A stretch of 64,000 bases of DNA from the NCBI RefSeq assembly GCF_000787395.1, contig NZ_JRAA01000001.1, forward strand, positions 930,001-994,000, read 5' to 3'. The translations under genes and the position numbers were made by a program. Below the pieces are notes generated by a model that searched no databases, was not told the origin of the DNA, and saw nothing but the letters and a program-made list of their open reading frames with translations. The first letter of the stretch is position 1, and each line of letters opens with the position of its first letter. The DNA is from Solemya velum gill symbiont. Its GTDB lineage: Bacteria > Pseudomonadota > Gammaproteobacteria > Chromatiales > Chromatiaceae. Shown here one piece after another: positions 38,479 through 48,506 of this stretch.

Positions 38479-38945
38479 ATATCCACCTGATTGCTGTTGG
38501 TACACGTATGCCTGCATGGGTGACACAAGGCTACGAAGAATACAGCAAGCGCATGCCACGTGAATGCAGTCTCAAGCTTGTTGAAATCGCCCCCGGGCAT
38601 CGTGGTAAAAATGCGAGTATCGAAAAAGCGATTGAAGATGAAGGCAAGCGCATGCTTGCAGCCATTCCCAAAGGCGCAAACGTGATTGCCCTGGATGAAA
38701 AAGGCAAGTCCTGGTCAACCATGCAGCTCTCCAAACAACTTGATGGCTGGCTGCAGCAGGGGAGTGATACTGCCCTGCTGGTTGGCGGGCCTGATGGCCT
38801 CTCGGCATCCTGCCGCGCAAGTGCACGTACCAGCTGGTCTCTCTCCGCCCTGACGTTGCCGCATCCACTTGTGCGGGTATTACTCGCCGAACAACTCTAC
38901 AGGGCCTTGTCGGTTCTGAACGGTCATCCCTATCATCGTGAGTGA
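38475..38945 (+). CDS. rlmH: 23S rRNA (pseudouridine1915-N3)-methyltransferase RlmH
   Basis: SPOUT-class methyltransferase that modifies pseudouridine 1915 of 23S rRNA on assembled ribosomes (156 aa; E. coli 155). The knot region has LLVGGPDGLSASCRASA (about 102-118; homologues usually have GG.dG), then WSLSALTLPHPLVRVLLAEQLYRA. The C terminus HPYHRE matches the family end, which is essential for cofactor binding. Start overlaps aroE (ATGA), end overlaps maf by 8 nt. Confidence 0.95.
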   Translation: MNIHLIAVGTRMPAWVTQGYEEYSKRMPRECSLKLVEIAPGHRGKNASIEKAIEDEGKRMLAAIPKGANVIALDEKGKSWSTMQLSKQLDGWLQQGSDTALLVGGPDGLSASCRASARTSWSLSALTLPHPLVRVLLAEQLYRALSVLNGHPYHRE

Positions 38946-39528
38946 GTCACTCCTGTCCGCCCAACACGTCGTACTTGCATCGGCATCACCTCGTCGCCTT
39001 GAACTGCTCCGGCAAATTGGCATCACTGCCGATGTGCATCCCGCCCATATTGACGAAACACCATTTGATAAAGAGGCGACTGCTGACTACGTGATACGCA
39101 TGGCGAGAGAGAAAGCGGCAGCTGTCGCTTCCAGCTACACAGCGGATGACAGGATTATTTCGGCAGATACCAGCGTCATCCTCGACAACAGGATTTTGGG
39201 CAAACCACGTGACGCCGAAGATTTTATCTCCATGTTCATACAGCTTTCAGGACGCATGCATGAAGTCCTCTCTGCCGTCTCACTGGTGACCGACGGCCGG
39301 CATGACGAAATGCTAAGCAGTAGTCGTGTCTGGTTTCGTGATATTTCAGAAGCAGAGATCCTGGCTTACTGGGAGACCGGTGAACCAGCCGACAAGGCTG
39401 GCGGATACGGCATACAAGGTAAGGGAGCGCTGTTTATTGAGAAGATTGAAGGGAGTTATTCTGGCATTATGGGGTTACCCCTGTATGAAACCGGGCAGCT
39501 GTTACAGCGAACCGGATATAAACTATAA
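38938..39528 (+). CDS. maf: Maf family nucleotide pyrophosphatase (dTTP/UTP type)
   Basis: House-cleaning pyrophosphatase that hydrolyses non-canonical or excess nucleoside triphosphates (196 aa). Maf hallmarks: VLASASPRRLELLRQIG (about 12-28), the MAREKAAAV block with Arg/Lys contacts, IISADTSVILDNRILGKPRD (catalytic Asp and the KP motif), and GEPADKAGGYGIQGKGALFIEKIEGSYSGIMGLP, whose AGGYGIQG pattern is the YhdE (dTTP/UTP) subgroup type. The start is GTG at 38938 inside rlmH. rng follows after 22 nt, the conserved maf-rng pair. Confidence 0.95.
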   Translation: MSESLLSAQHVVLASASPRRLELLRQIGITADVHPAHIDETPFDKEATADYVIRMAREKAAAVASSYTADDRIISADTSVILDNRILGKPRDAEDFISMFIQLSGRMHEVLSAVSLVTDGRHDEMLSSSRVWFRDISEAEILAYWETGEPADKAGGYGIQGKGALFIEKIEGSYSGIMGLPLYETGQLLQRTGYKL

Positions 39529-39550
39529 CTAAAAGGAAAGGGTAAAACCG

Positions 39551-41011
39551 ATGAGCGAAGAGATCCTGGTCAATGTCACTCCCCCGGAGACACGTGTTGC
39601 GGTGGTTGAAAATGGCGTGGTCCAGGAGATCATCATCGAGCGCACCAAGAAACGCGGCATTGTCGGAAATATCTACAAGGGCAAGGTGTGCCGGGTCCTG
39701 CCTGGCATGCAGGCGACCTTTGTCGATATCGGACTTGCGCGGGCAGCTTTCCTGCACGCTTCGGATATTTCCGGTACATCGGTCAACGATGACAGAACAC
39801 CCAATATTACCGAGCTGGTACGAGATGGCGAACCCGTCCTGGTTCAGGTCGTCAAGGATCCCCTTGGTACCAAGGGTGCACGCCTGACTACCAACCTTTC
39901 CATCCCCTCGCGTTTCCTGGTGTTTCTGCCAAACGCCGCCGGTACCGTCGGTATTTCGCAGAAGATCGAGGATGGCGAGGTACGTAAACACCTGCGATAC
40001 CTGATCGAAAAATTTGCTGCTCAACACAAGATTCAGGGTGGCTTTATCGCCCGCACCGCTACCGAGAGTGCGGATGATATGGCACTGGGCGCCGATATGC
40101 TGTTTCTTTCGCGCCTGTGGGAATCAATCGAGGAGCGCATGAAACAAGCGCAGCCCAGTGAGTTGATTCACGAGGATTTGCCGCTGTCACGGCGCTCTCT
40201 GCGAGACATGGTCGATACCGATGTGGAGAAGGTCCGCATCGATTCAAAAGCGACTTTCGAGCGCGCGGTCGACTTCTCCGAGAAGTTCATCCCAGAGATC
40301 ACAGACCGTATCGAATACTACCCTGGTGAACGCCCGATTTTTGATCTCTACGGTATAGAAGACGAGATTCAGAAAGCACTTGAACGCAAGGTTGATCTCA
40401 AATCAGGAGGGCACCTGATCATTGATCAGACCGAGGCGATGACCACGATCGATGTCAACACCGGTGCATTCGTCGGACACCGTACCCTCGAGGAGACTAT
40501 TTTCAAGACCAATCTCGAGGCAGCGCAGGCGATCAGTCGTCAATTGCGACTACGCAATCTCGGCGGCATCATCATTATCGATTTCATTGACATGACGGTT
40601 GATGAGCACAAGCGCCAGGTGCTGCGTGCGCTTGAAAAGTCGCTTGCACGGGATCACACCAAAACCCAGATCACCGAAGTATCGGCTCTCGGTCTGGTAG
40701 AAATGACACGAAAACGTACCAGGGAATCCCTCGAACACGTCCTTTGTGAGTCCTGCCCGGTATGCAATGGGCGTCGGACACTAAAGACCCCAGAAACGAC
40801 AAGTTACGAGGTTTTCAGGGAAATTCTCAGAGAGTCGCGACAGTTTGACGTCGAATCACTGTTGGTTCTGGCATCGCAGGAAGTGATTGACTTGCTACTC
40901 GACGATGAGTCCGCCAGCCTTGCAGAACTTGAACAATTCATCGGAAAGACCATCCGCCTGCAGGCTGAACAACTTTACACTCAGGAACAATTTGACGTTG
41001 TGCTGCTCTAA
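39551..41011 (+). CDS. rng: Ribonuclease G
   Basis: Endoribonuclease for 5' maturation of 16S rRNA and mRNA decay (486 aa; E. coli 489). An N-terminal S1 domain (about 38-125: GIVGNIYKGKVCRVLPGMQATFVDIGL) precedes the 5'-sensor and the DNase I-like catalytic core, with MTTIDVNTGAFVG (first Mg2+ Asp) and IIIIDFIDM (second Asp). The zinc link CESCPVCNGRR (about 395-405) joins protomers. It lacks the long C-terminal scaffold of RNase E. Conserved neighbours are maf and yhdP. Confidence 0.96.
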   Translation: MSEEILVNVTPPETRVAVVENGVVQEIIIERTKKRGIVGNIYKGKVCRVLPGMQATFVDIGLARAAFLHASDISGTSVNDDRTPNITELVRDGEPVLVQVVKDPLGTKGARLTTNLSIPSRFLVFLPNAAGTVGISQKIEDGEVRKHLRYLIEKFAAQHKIQGGFIARTATESADDMALGADMLFLSRLWESIEERMKQAQPSELIHEDLPLSRRSLRDMVDTDVEKVRIDSKATFERAVDFSEKFIPEITDRIEYYPGERPIFDLYGIEDEIQKALERKVDLKSGGHLIIDQTEAMTTIDVNTGAFVGHRTLEETIFKTNLEAAQAISRQLRLRNLGGIIIIDFIDMTVDEHKRQVLRALEKSLARDHTKTQITEVSALGLVEMTRKRTRESLEHVLCESCPVCNGRRTLKTPETTSYEVFREILRESRQFDVESLLVLASQEVIDLLLDDESASLAELEQFIGKTIRLQAEQLYTQEQFDVVLL

Positions 41012-41120
41012 GAGGTATCTGAACAATAATCAAGCCCCGGGAAACAGTATGACAACGGGGCAAACACAAGGGACTGACCAGAGTCACTCTCCACTATTTA
41101 TGGCCTGCGATATCAGCTGA

Positions 41121-44100
41121 ATGCGTTATCTCGTTAACCCTTTTGTCTTCCTGCTGGTGCTTTTTGCACTACTGATCAGTGCAGCACGCATTCTTGTGCC
41201 TCTATATATTGAGAATAACCAGGAAGCCATTCTGGAATCGCTTAGTGAACAGAGTGGCTATCGTATATCTGCTGACAGAATTAGCTGCAACTGGGCAAGC
41301 ACCGGCCCTATAGTCAGGCTGCATCAGTTTACCGTTCTGGACAAAAGTGGTAGTGCCATAGTCCTTCAGGCAGATTCTATACAGTTCCATCTCAGCATCA
41401 TCGATCTTCTCGAGCACCAGAACATTGTTCCCAAGTCGGCCATCATTGATGGCATGTCTCTCTCACTGGTGCGTGATTCCAGCGGAGACTTCAGCGTCTA
41501 TGGCGTGGAGAGGCCCGTCGATGATACGCCACCCGATTATGCAGAAATCAGTCGACTCCTGTTTCAGCCGGAGTCCCTGGCGCTAAGTAACGCACGCATT
41601 GTCTTTATCGACCTGTTTAAATCCAACCGTATTACCCGTTTTGAACCAGCGTCTCTCGTCCTGATTAACAACGGAAACAAACACCAGTTACGGGCGACGC
41701 TCGGTTTCGACAAAAAGGACCGTGGCGAAATGACGCTGTCGACAGAATTCAAAACACCCGACAAATCACTGCAGGAGTGGGAAGGCAGCATCCATCTCAT
41801 CACATCTCAGCTTGATCTAGCATGGCTGGTTGGCGACAAGATTCCTGGCCACTATGGCATCGAGAACGGCAGCAGCAGCTTTGAATTATGGAGTGACTGG
41901 AAAGCAGGACAAATGACAAGGTTGCAGGGACGCTTTACCGCCAACAAGGTTGCATTCATTTCACCAGATGTTGGCGCACCCAGGCTCAGCGTTGACTGGG
42001 CGAGTGGTAATTTCTGCTGGCATCATGAAGAGCATGGTTGGCGTATTGATCTCGCCAATATGAAAGTCTCGAGTAATGGATCGGAATGGCCGACACGCTC
42101 ACTCGGTTTTGCTCTGCGCAAGGAACAGGAGAACGCGCCCTATACCTTGTTTCTGGGTGCCGATGCCTTCAATATTGAAAACCTGATTACAGCCCTGAAA
42201 TTTCGTACCATCGATTCCAGGACTCTCGACCATCTGTTTGCAACCTTTCCGAAAGGACACGCATCCGACATCCTGCTGGGCATTCGAATGGAACACCCGC
42301 TGGAGTGGCAATTCAGTGCAAAGCTCGAGAACCTCGGCCTTCTCGCCGTCAACAAAATTCCCGGTTTTAGCAATATCAGCGGCCAAATTGATGCCGGTCA
42401 TAATGGCGGGCGCCTGACGCTTGATACGAACAAGGCGAGTGTTGAGTTCAAAGGCCTTTTCCGCAAGCCAATAGCTATCGGCAGTCTCAAGGGAGAAATC
42501 CAGTGGTTTCCACGCGATGGTGGCATGCTGATTGCCTCGAACCGGATCATGATCAACAATGATGACCTGGATACAGAACATGCTTTTCGCCTGACAACTC
42601 GCGAAGAGAAAACCCCGCTGCTTGATTACCTGGGCAAGGTCTCGCATGCTGAAATTCCCTCGGCGCCAGCTTACTACCCTGTGGGCATCATGAAACCCAA
42701 CCTTGTCTCCTGGCTGGAGAAAAGCTTGCAGGGCGGTGAACTGAGCAATGGCAAGGCACGTATCAAGGGACCGCTGGATCATTTTCCCGCCAAACTGGCC
42801 GAAGAGGATATTTTCGACTTCCGGTTTGACGTGGATGGCATGAGGCTTGATTACCGCGAGGAGTGGCCTTCCATAGAAGAGCTGCAGGCGAACGTCCATT
42901 TCCATCGCAACAGCATGACAATCAATGCATCAGCAGGGAAAATTTACAATAGCCAGGTCGCCGAGACGACGGCCAGGATAGAGAGCCTGAAACCTCTCAC
43001 ACCACTGCAGGTTACCGGACGTATTGAGGGCGCCATTCAGGATCCTCTCAGGCTACTGCGAGAAAGCCCCTTGAGTCACCGTTTCGGCAAATTTGCCAAC
43101 ACAATTAAGGCCGAAGGCGAATCTCTGCTAGCAATCGATCTCTCAATTCCACTGAAGAAATCGCACCCGAAAACTCAATTCGAGGGCAGTCTCGCACTCG
43201 ACGGAAATCAGCTGCAATTCAACCACTCTGACATTCCAATTGAAAGGATTAGTGGCGTACTGCATATGACACAAGATGGCCTTCTCGCTGAAAAAATCAA
43301 GGCAACTGCGCTTGGGGCTGAGCTCCTGGCTGATATATCTCCGGCGAAAAATGGTGGCATTGAAATTCGTTCAAACACGCTGATCAACGTTGAACGCCTC
43401 AAGCAGCATTTACCTGTACTCAAGGCAGTGCCTATCAGTGGAGAATCGGAATGGGATGTGAAGGTGCTGATTCCTCCGCTTGAGTCGAAAGGACAAGTCA
43501 GGCTGAATGCAGCCAGCAAGCTTGTTGGCACAGAAGTCGTACTGCCCTTGCATCTGTACAAAACGCCAAAGCAAAAAAGAAGTACTTCGGTCTCCCTGCC
43601 GCTTACCCAGGATAAACCTCCAGTGGATATCCAATATGGTGAAAACGAGATCAACATCGTTTCAGGCGGACGTGGAGGAACAATCTTTTCACCAAAGATT
43701 GGCGGTGCTTTTACATTTCCAATCAACAAAAAGTCTCCGTTTATTGCTGAGTTTGCTTATCTCAAGCTAAGATTTGAAGCCAACAACGGAGGCAAATCAG
43801 TTATTAAAAAAAGCTCCCTTGATCCACGTAATGCTCCTCTGCTGTTGATCTCAAGTGAATCACTTGAGATTAACGATGTTCCATATGGATCACTGCAACT
43901 GGCGACAAAACGTATTAAAAACGGTATGCAACTCTCTGCCCTCGAGATAGCCAATGAGAACCTCCATATCAATAGTAGTGGCACCTGGACAAAGAACGGC
44001 ACAAAACAGGAGTCGCGCATCGAGGCCAGTATCACTGCGGATGACCTCGGCAAAGCACTGAAGGGACTCGGAATTACGGAGCAGATTGAACAGTCTCCTG

Positions 44101-44726
44101 GTACCTTTACTGTCAATCTGAACTGGCCGGGCACACCGGATGACTTCGCATTTGAGAGCCTTGAAGGAAAAATCAAAGTGAAATCAGGCAAAGGCCGTCT
44201 GAGTGACGCAAAACCCGGTTTCGGACGCTTTATCGGTCTCGTTAATCTGCGCGCCCTGCAGCGTCGCCTCTCTCTCGATTTCAGTGACTTCACCAAGGAA
44301 GGTTTCGGCTTCGACAAAATTTCCGGCAAGGCGGTACTCGCCAGCGGGATTGCCACTACCGAGAACCTGAAAATCTCGGCACCGGCCGGAGATATCCTTA
44401 TCAAGGGGAAAACCAACCTGAAAACACGTGAACTGGACCAGGTCATCACCGTCAAGCCCAAGCTGCACGGCACACTGCCCCTGGCCGGAACGCTTGCCGG
44501 TGGGCCGGTTGTCGGTGCTGCGCTACTACTCGCCGGCGCAATTGCCGGAGATAAAATTGACCGTATTGCAGAAACAAAATATATCGTAACAGGGTCATGG
44601 GACGACCCTCTCATTGAGCGCATGGGCAAGCAACAAGAAAGCAATCAACAAGAAGCGGAGCTAAATGAGAAAAAAGAGGAGAAAAAGGAGAAAACAGATT
44701 CTCATGGCCTCCCGGTCTTTGACTGA
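41121..44726 (+). CDS. yhdP: YhdP family (AsmA-like) envelope protein
   Basis: Very large bitopic protein (1201 aa) with one N-terminal membrane anchor (about 5-27) and a long periplasmic beta-rich body of the AsmA/TamB/YhdP superfamily. These proteins form hydrophobic grooves proposed to carry phospholipids to the outer membrane. The C-terminal domain is the most conserved part: GLVNLRALQRRLSLDFSD, then GKAVLASGIATTENL and LPLAGTLAGGPVVGAALLL, ending near TGSWDDPLIERMG with a Lys/Glu-rich tail. The maf-rng-yhdP-nit-tldD order is standard in gammaproteobacteria, which supports the call. Confidence 0.93.
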   Translation: MRYLVNPFVFLLVLFALLISAARILVPLYIENNQEAILESLSEQSGYRISADRISCNWASTGPIVRLHQFTVLDKSGSAIVLQADSIQFHLSIIDLLEHQNIVPKSAIIDGMSLSLVRDSSGDFSVYGVERPVDDTPPDYAEISRLLFQPESLALSNARIVFIDLFKSNRITRFEPASLVLINNGNKHQLRATLGFDKKDRGEMTLSTEFKTPDKSLQEWEGSIHLITSQLDLAWLVGDKIPGHYGIENGSSSFELWSDWKAGQMTRLQGRFTANKVAFISPDVGAPRLSVDWASGNFCWHHEEHGWRIDLANMKVSSNGSEWPTRSLGFALRKEQENAPYTLFLGADAFNIENLITALKFRTIDSRTLDHLFATFPKGHASDILLGIRMEHPLEWQFSAKLENLGLLAVNKIPGFSNISGQIDAGHNGGRLTLDTNKASVEFKGLFRKPIAIGSLKGEIQWFPRDGGMLIASNRIMINNDDLDTEHAFRLTTREEKTPLLDYLGKVSHAEIPSAPAYYPVGIMKPNLVSWLEKSLQGGELSNGKARIKGPLDHFPAKLAEEDIFDFRFDVDGMRLDYREEWPSIEELQANVHFHRNSMTINASAGKIYNSQVAETTARIESLKPLTPLQVTGRIEGAIQDPLRLLRESPLSHRFGKFANTIKAEGESLLAIDLSIPLKKSHPKTQFEGSLALDGNQLQFNHSDIPIERISGVLHMTQDGLLAEKIKATALGAELLADISPAKNGGIEIRSNTLINVERLKQHLPVLKAVPISGESEWDVKVLIPPLESKGQVRLNAASKLVGTEVVLPLHLYKTPKQKRSTSVSLPLTQDKPPVDIQYGENEINIVSGGRGGTIFSPKIGGAFTFPINKKSPFIAEFAYLKLRFEANNGGKSVIKKSSLDPRNAPLLLISSESLEINDVPYGSLQLATKRIKNGMQLSALEIANENLHINSSGTWTKNGTKQESRIEASITADDLGKALKGLGITEQIEQSPGTFTVNLNWPGTPDDFAFESLEGKIKVKSGKGRLSDAKPGFGRFIGLVNLRALQRRLSLDFSDFTKEGFGFDKISGKAVLASGIATTENLKISAPAGDILIKGKTNLKTRELDQVITVKPKLHGTLPLAGTLAGGPVVGAALLLAGAIAGDKIDRIAETKYIVTGSWDDPLIERMGKQQESNQQEAELNEKKEEKKEKTDSHGLPVFD

Positions 44727-44813
44727 TTATTGCGCTCCAAAGCCGCAACCCCGCGTGTTATCTTCCTCCTTTGTGGTATGCTTCGTAGTCCGGATTATCT
44801 GAAACAGGCACCA

Positions 44814-45647
44814 ATGACAGAGAACGTCAATGTCTCCGCCATCCAGATGGCAAGCGGAACCAATATCGATGCCAACCTGCTTGAGGCAAAGCGCCTTATC
44901 AAGCAAGCGGCCGATGATGGCAGCAAGCTCGTTGTTCTTCCGGAAAACTTCTCCTTTATGGGCCAAAGATGCGTTGAAATGGTCTCCGTTGCAGAGCATT
45001 TTGGCGACGGAAAAGTACAATCATTTCTAAGTCGACAGGCAAAAGACAACGACATCTGGATCGTCGGCGGTACAGTACCGCTGGTCTCATCTGACGAGAC
45101 TCGCGTCCGCTCCTCCTGCCTGATCTTTAATAACGAAGGCGAACTCGCCGGCCGCTATGACAAGATGCATCTCTTCGATGTCCAACTGATCGATGCCAAC
45201 GAGCAATATTCTGAATCCCTTGCGATCGAGCCTGGTGATTCCAGCCTGGTAATCGATACCCCGTGCGGCCCACTCGGCGTTGCCATCTGCTACGATCTGC
45301 GTTTTCCCGAAATGTTTCGTGATCTCATCGATAAGGGTGCACGCATCATCGCTGTTCCCGCCGCCTTCACTGAAGCCACAGGAAAAGCACACTGGGACAT
45401 TCTGGTCAGGGCAAGGGCGATCGAGAACCTCTCTTTCGTGGTTGCCAGTGCACAAGGTGGTTTTCATGTCAGTGGGCGTGAAACCCATGGCCACAGCATG
45501 CTGGTAGACCCCTGGGGAAATGTTCTTGCCGAACTTGGTAAAGGTACAGATGTCGCTTCAGCCACAGTTGATCTTGATTTTCTTGAATCAACTCGCCACA
45601 ATTTTCCAGGCCTCAATCACAGACGCCTTACCTGCAAAACGAGCTGA
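44814..45647 (+). CDS. Carbon-nitrogen hydrolase (nitrilase family; deaminated glutathione amidase type)
   Basis: Nitrilase-superfamily amidase (277 aa from the ATG at 44814 with AGG at 6 nt; an upstream in-frame ATG at 44730 is ignored). The Glu-Lys-Cys triad is present: Glu in [11 protein letters not shown] (about 45), Lys in [12 protein letters not shown] (about 111) and Cys in [14 protein letters not shown] (about 149). The sequence fits the Nit1/YbeM branch, which repairs deaminated glutathione; the substrate is inferred from family and from the conserved place between yhdP and tldD. Confidence 0.9.
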   Translation: MTENVNVSAIQMASGTNIDANLLEAKRLIKQAADDGSKLVVLPENFSFMGQRCVEMVSVAEHFGDGKVQSFLSRQAKDNDIWIVGGTVPLVSSDETRVRSSCLIFNNEGELAGRYDKMHLFDVQLIDANEQYSESLAIEPGDSSLVIDTPCGPLGVAICYDLRFPEMFRDLIDKGARIIAVPAAFTEATGKAHWDILVRARAIENLSFVVASAQGGFHVSGRETHGHSMLVDPWGNVLAELGKGTDVASATVDLDFLESTRHNFPGLNHRRLTCKTS

Positions 45648-45652
45648 ACAGT

Positions 45653-47086
45653 ATGACGACCTCCTATGAACTTGCCAGCCGGCAACTGCTGGCACCTGTT
45701 TCCATTGGTGAACAGGAAATTGACCGCCTGCTTGGAGAGCTCTGTGCTCACCAACTCGATTATGCAGATATCTATTTTCAGGCCAGCCGCCTGGAAGCAT
45801 GGACACTGGAAGACGGAATCGTCAAGGAAGGCAGTTACAATATTGAGCAAGGCGCTGGCATCCGCGCAAACAGTGGCGAGAAATCCGGTTTTGCCTATAC
45901 TGATGATCTCGACTTTGCCAGCCTCCTATCCGCCGCAAAAACATCCCGTGCCATTGCTGCCAGCGGCAACTCTGTTACTGTGCCGGTTTCTCTGAGAAAC
46001 CAGCCTGCGCTCTACCAGCCAGTAAATCCGCTCGACACCATTTCACGTGAAAACAAGATAGAGCTGCTGCAAGAAGTTGAACAACATGCGCGTGCACAGG
46101 ATCCGCGAATCCAGCAGGTTATTGTCAGTCTTGTAGCGGCCCATGACAGCGTCGTTGTTGCAGCAACTGATGGAACACTGGCTGGTGACGTACGCCCGCT
46201 GGTACGCATGAACGTACAAGTGATTGCCGAACAGAAAGGCCGCCGTGAACAGGGCAGTGCCGGCGCGGGTGGACGCACAACACTGGAGTTCTTCCTTAAC
46301 GGTCGAGGCCTGGAACTCGCCGAGGAAGCAAGCAGGCAAGCATTGGTCAATCTTGAGGCTGTCGATGCCCCGGCCGGTATGATGCCTGTTGTACTGGGGT
46401 CAGGCTGGCCTGGCGTTCTGCTGCATGAAGCTGTTGGCCATGGACTTGAAGGCGATTTCAACCGCAAGGGTACTTCTGCATTTTCCGGCCGCATTGGCGA
46501 ACAGGTTGCTTCACCGCTCTGTACGGTTGTAGATGACGGCACGCTTGAACAGCGCAGGGGATCGCTCAACATGGACGATGAAGGCACACAAACCAGGCAG
46601 ACGGTATTGATCGAGAAGGGCATTCTCAAAGGTTACATGCAGGACAAGCTCAATGCGCGCCTCTCCGGATGCCAGTCCACGGGTAATGGCCGACGTGAAT
46701 CCTATGCACATCTGCCAATGCCGCGTATGACCAACACATACATGCTGGCCGGCGAACAGGAACCGGATGAAATTATTGCCAGCGTTGACAAGGGGCTCTA
46801 TGCAGTCAACTTTGGTGGTGGCCAGGTCGATATCACCTCGGGCAAGTTCGTCTTCTCTGCCAGCGAGGCCTACCTTATCGAGAATGGAAAAATTACGACC
46901 CCGGTCAAGGGTGCAACCCTGATCGGCAATGGTCCTGATGTACTCACCAAGGTCAGTATGGTCGGCAATGACCTGGCCCTTGATGCAGGCGTCGGCGTGT
47001 GTGGTAAAGATGGACAGAGTGTCCCGGTCGGTGTCGGCCAGCCAACCCTCAAAATCGATGAACTGACTGTTGGAGGTACCGCATGA
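45653..47086 (+). CDS. tldD: Metalloprotease TldD
   Basis: Catalytic subunit of the TldD/TldE peptidase (477 aa). The zinc motif [16 protein letters not shown] (HExxxH, about residue 260) is intact, followed by [21 protein letters not shown]. With PmbA/TldE it forms a barrel-shaped dimer that degrades unfolded short peptides; in E. coli it also processes microcin B17 and CcdA. It begins 5 nt after the nitrilase gene and overlaps pmbA by 4 nt (ATGA), giving the usual tldD-pmbA pair without the gap found in some species. Confidence 0.96.
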   Translation: MTTSYELASRQLLAPVSIGEQEIDRLLGELCAHQLDYADIYFQASRLEAWTLEDGIVKEGSYNIEQGAGIRANSGEKSGFAYTDDLDFASLLSAAKTSRAIAASGNSVTVPVSLRNQPALYQPVNPLDTISRENKIELLQEVEQHARAQDPRIQQVIVSLVAAHDSVVVAATDGTLAGDVRPLVRMNVQVIAEQKGRREQGSAGAGGRTTLEFFLNGRGLELAEEASRQALVNLEAVDAPAGMMPVVLGSGWPGVLLHEAVGHGLEGDFNRKGTSAFSGRIGEQVASPLCTVVDDGTLEQRRGSLNMDDEGTQTRQTVLIEKGILKGYMQDKLNARLSGCQSTGNGRRESYAHLPMPRMTNTYMLAGEQEPDEIIASVDKGLYAVNFGGGQVDITSGKFVFSASEAYLIENGKITTPVKGATLIGNGPDVLTKVSMVGNDLALDAGVGVCGKDGQSVPVGVGQPTLKIDELTVGGTA

Positions 47087-48420
47087 GTTTTGATGCGAGT
47101 GCAAAACAGGCACAGTTGCAAAGCCTGGTCGATACGGTTCTCAATCATGCACGCAAGAAGGGTGCTTCAGCAGCTGAAGTTGCAGCCAACAGCTCTCACG
47201 GCATCGCTGCCACGGTGCGCCTTGGCGAAGTCGAGACGATTGAAAACACCGCGGATAACGGGCTTGGCATCACCGTATACTACGGTCAGTGCAAAGGCTC
47301 AGCCAGCACTTCAGATCTCTCTGAAGGTGCCATAGATGAAGCATTGACCGCAGCGTGCGATATTGCAAAGTATGCTGCCGAAGATCCTTGCGCCGGCTTG
47401 CCCGATGAGAACCGCCTTGCAAAAGAGTGGCCAGACCTGGATCTTTATCACCCCTGGCAGATTCCCGTAGAAGAGACGATATCTATTGCAACAGCCTGTG
47501 AGACAGCTGCGCGCTCTTACGATGAACGCATTACTAATTCAGACGGCGCTACCGTCAACCAGGATGAAGGCGTTGGAGTATATGGCAATTCACTCGGATT
47601 CATTGGTGGTTATCCGAGCAGTCGCCAAACGATCAGCTGCAGTGTACTCGCCAGTGAAAATGACGACATGCAACGCGACTACTGGTACAGCACGGCTCGT
47701 GATGCAAGTGAATTGGAGTCTGTCGAATCGATCGGCCGTCGCGCTGCAGAACGTACCATCTCACGTCTCGGTGCACGCAAGTTGTCCACGCGTTCTGCAC
47801 CGATACTATTCAAACCAGAGGTCGCAGCCGGCCTGCTGCGCAACTTTATTGGCGCCATTTCAGGTGGCAGTCTCTACCGTAAATCGAGTTTTCTGCTCGA
47901 CTCGCTTGGCCAACAGGTGTTTCCGGAATGGATAAATATTCACGAAGATCCTCTCAAACCCGGGGGGTTGGCAAGCGCACCTTTCGATTCTGAAGGCGTA
48001 GCGACATCGGCCAGAGATATTGTCGCCGACGGTATCATTCAGGGTTATGTTCTAAGCAGCTATTCAGCTCGTCGCCTTGGCATGGAAACCACGGGTAACG
48101 CTGGCGGTGTGAGAAACCTGACAATTACTCCAAACACTGAAACCTTCGAAGAGATGGTGGCTGCACTGGATACTGGTCTTATTGTGACCGAAATGATGGG
48201 GCAGGGCCTCAACATGGTGACCGGTGATTATTCACGCGGTGCAGCCGGATTCTGGGTCGAGAATGGTGAAATTCTCTATCCCGTGGAAGAGATCACCATC
48301 GCCGGCAACATGAAGCAGATGCTCATGGACCTTCTTGCTGTCGGTAATGATGCAGACTATCCGGGCAGTATCCAGACCGGTTCATGGCTGATCAGGGAGA
48401 TGATGATCGCCGGCGAGTAA
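47083..48420 (+). CDS. pmbA: Metalloprotease accessory subunit PmbA (TldE)
   Basis: Partner of TldD in the heterodimeric peptidase (445 aa). It shares the fold but lacks HExxxH, as expected for TldE. Family landmarks: [21 protein letters not shown]-type N-terminal strand (about 43-63), [20 protein letters not shown], a conserved [15 protein letters not shown], and the C-terminal [18 protein letters not shown]. It is translationally coupled to tldD and ends the run before a regulatory gene. Confidence 0.95.
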   Translation: MSFDASAKQAQLQSLVDTVLNHARKKGASAAEVAANSSHGIAATVRLGEVETIENTADNGLGITVYYGQCKGSASTSDLSEGAIDEALTAACDIAKYAAEDPCAGLPDENRLAKEWPDLDLYHPWQIPVEETISIATACETAARSYDERITNSDGATVNQDEGVGVYGNSLGFIGGYPSSRQTISCSVLASENDDMQRDYWYSTARDASELESVESIGRRAAERTISRLGARKLSTRSAPILFKPEVAAGLLRNFIGAISGGSLYRKSSFLLDSLGQQVFPEWINIHEDPLKPGGLASAPFDSEGVATSARDIVADGIIQGYVLSSYSARRLGMETTGNAGGVRNLTITPNTETFEEMVAALDTGLIVTEMMGQGLNMVTGDYSRGAAGFWVENGEILYPVEEITIAGNMKQMLMDLLAVGNDADYPGSIQTGSWLIREMMIAGE

Positions 48421-48445
48421 CTGTATAAATTGCCCATCTGTTTTG

Positions 48446-48460
48446 TTATAACAGGGATAA
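48446..48460 (+). promoter_or_regulatory. LysR-type operator candidate (TTAT-N7-ATAA)
   Basis: TTAT-AACAGGG-ATAA is a perfect T-N11-A LysR box 46 nt before the LysR-type gene. An overlapping inverted repeat TATAACA...TGTTATA (48448-48473) and a repeated TTTTGTTATA add symmetry. Autoregulation by the following gene is likely for this regulator class. Confidence 0.55.
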
Positions 48461-48506
48461 GTTTTTTGTTATACTGATATGTAACTTCTTCAGTGGGCTT
48501 ATTCAA

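Noticed and set aside
41034-41061. GCCCCG...CGGGGC hairpin between rng and yhdP as a terminator
   Set aside because: 16-nt loop, no U tract, and the genes are conserved neighbours probably read through.
42099-42905. 268-codon open frame antisense to yhdP
   Set aside because: Mirror of the coding strand; no recognisable domain, atypical composition.
43757-44644. 295-codon open frame antisense to yhdP
   Set aside because: Serine/arginine-rich composition, no ribosome-binding site, lies entirely opposite a conserved gene.
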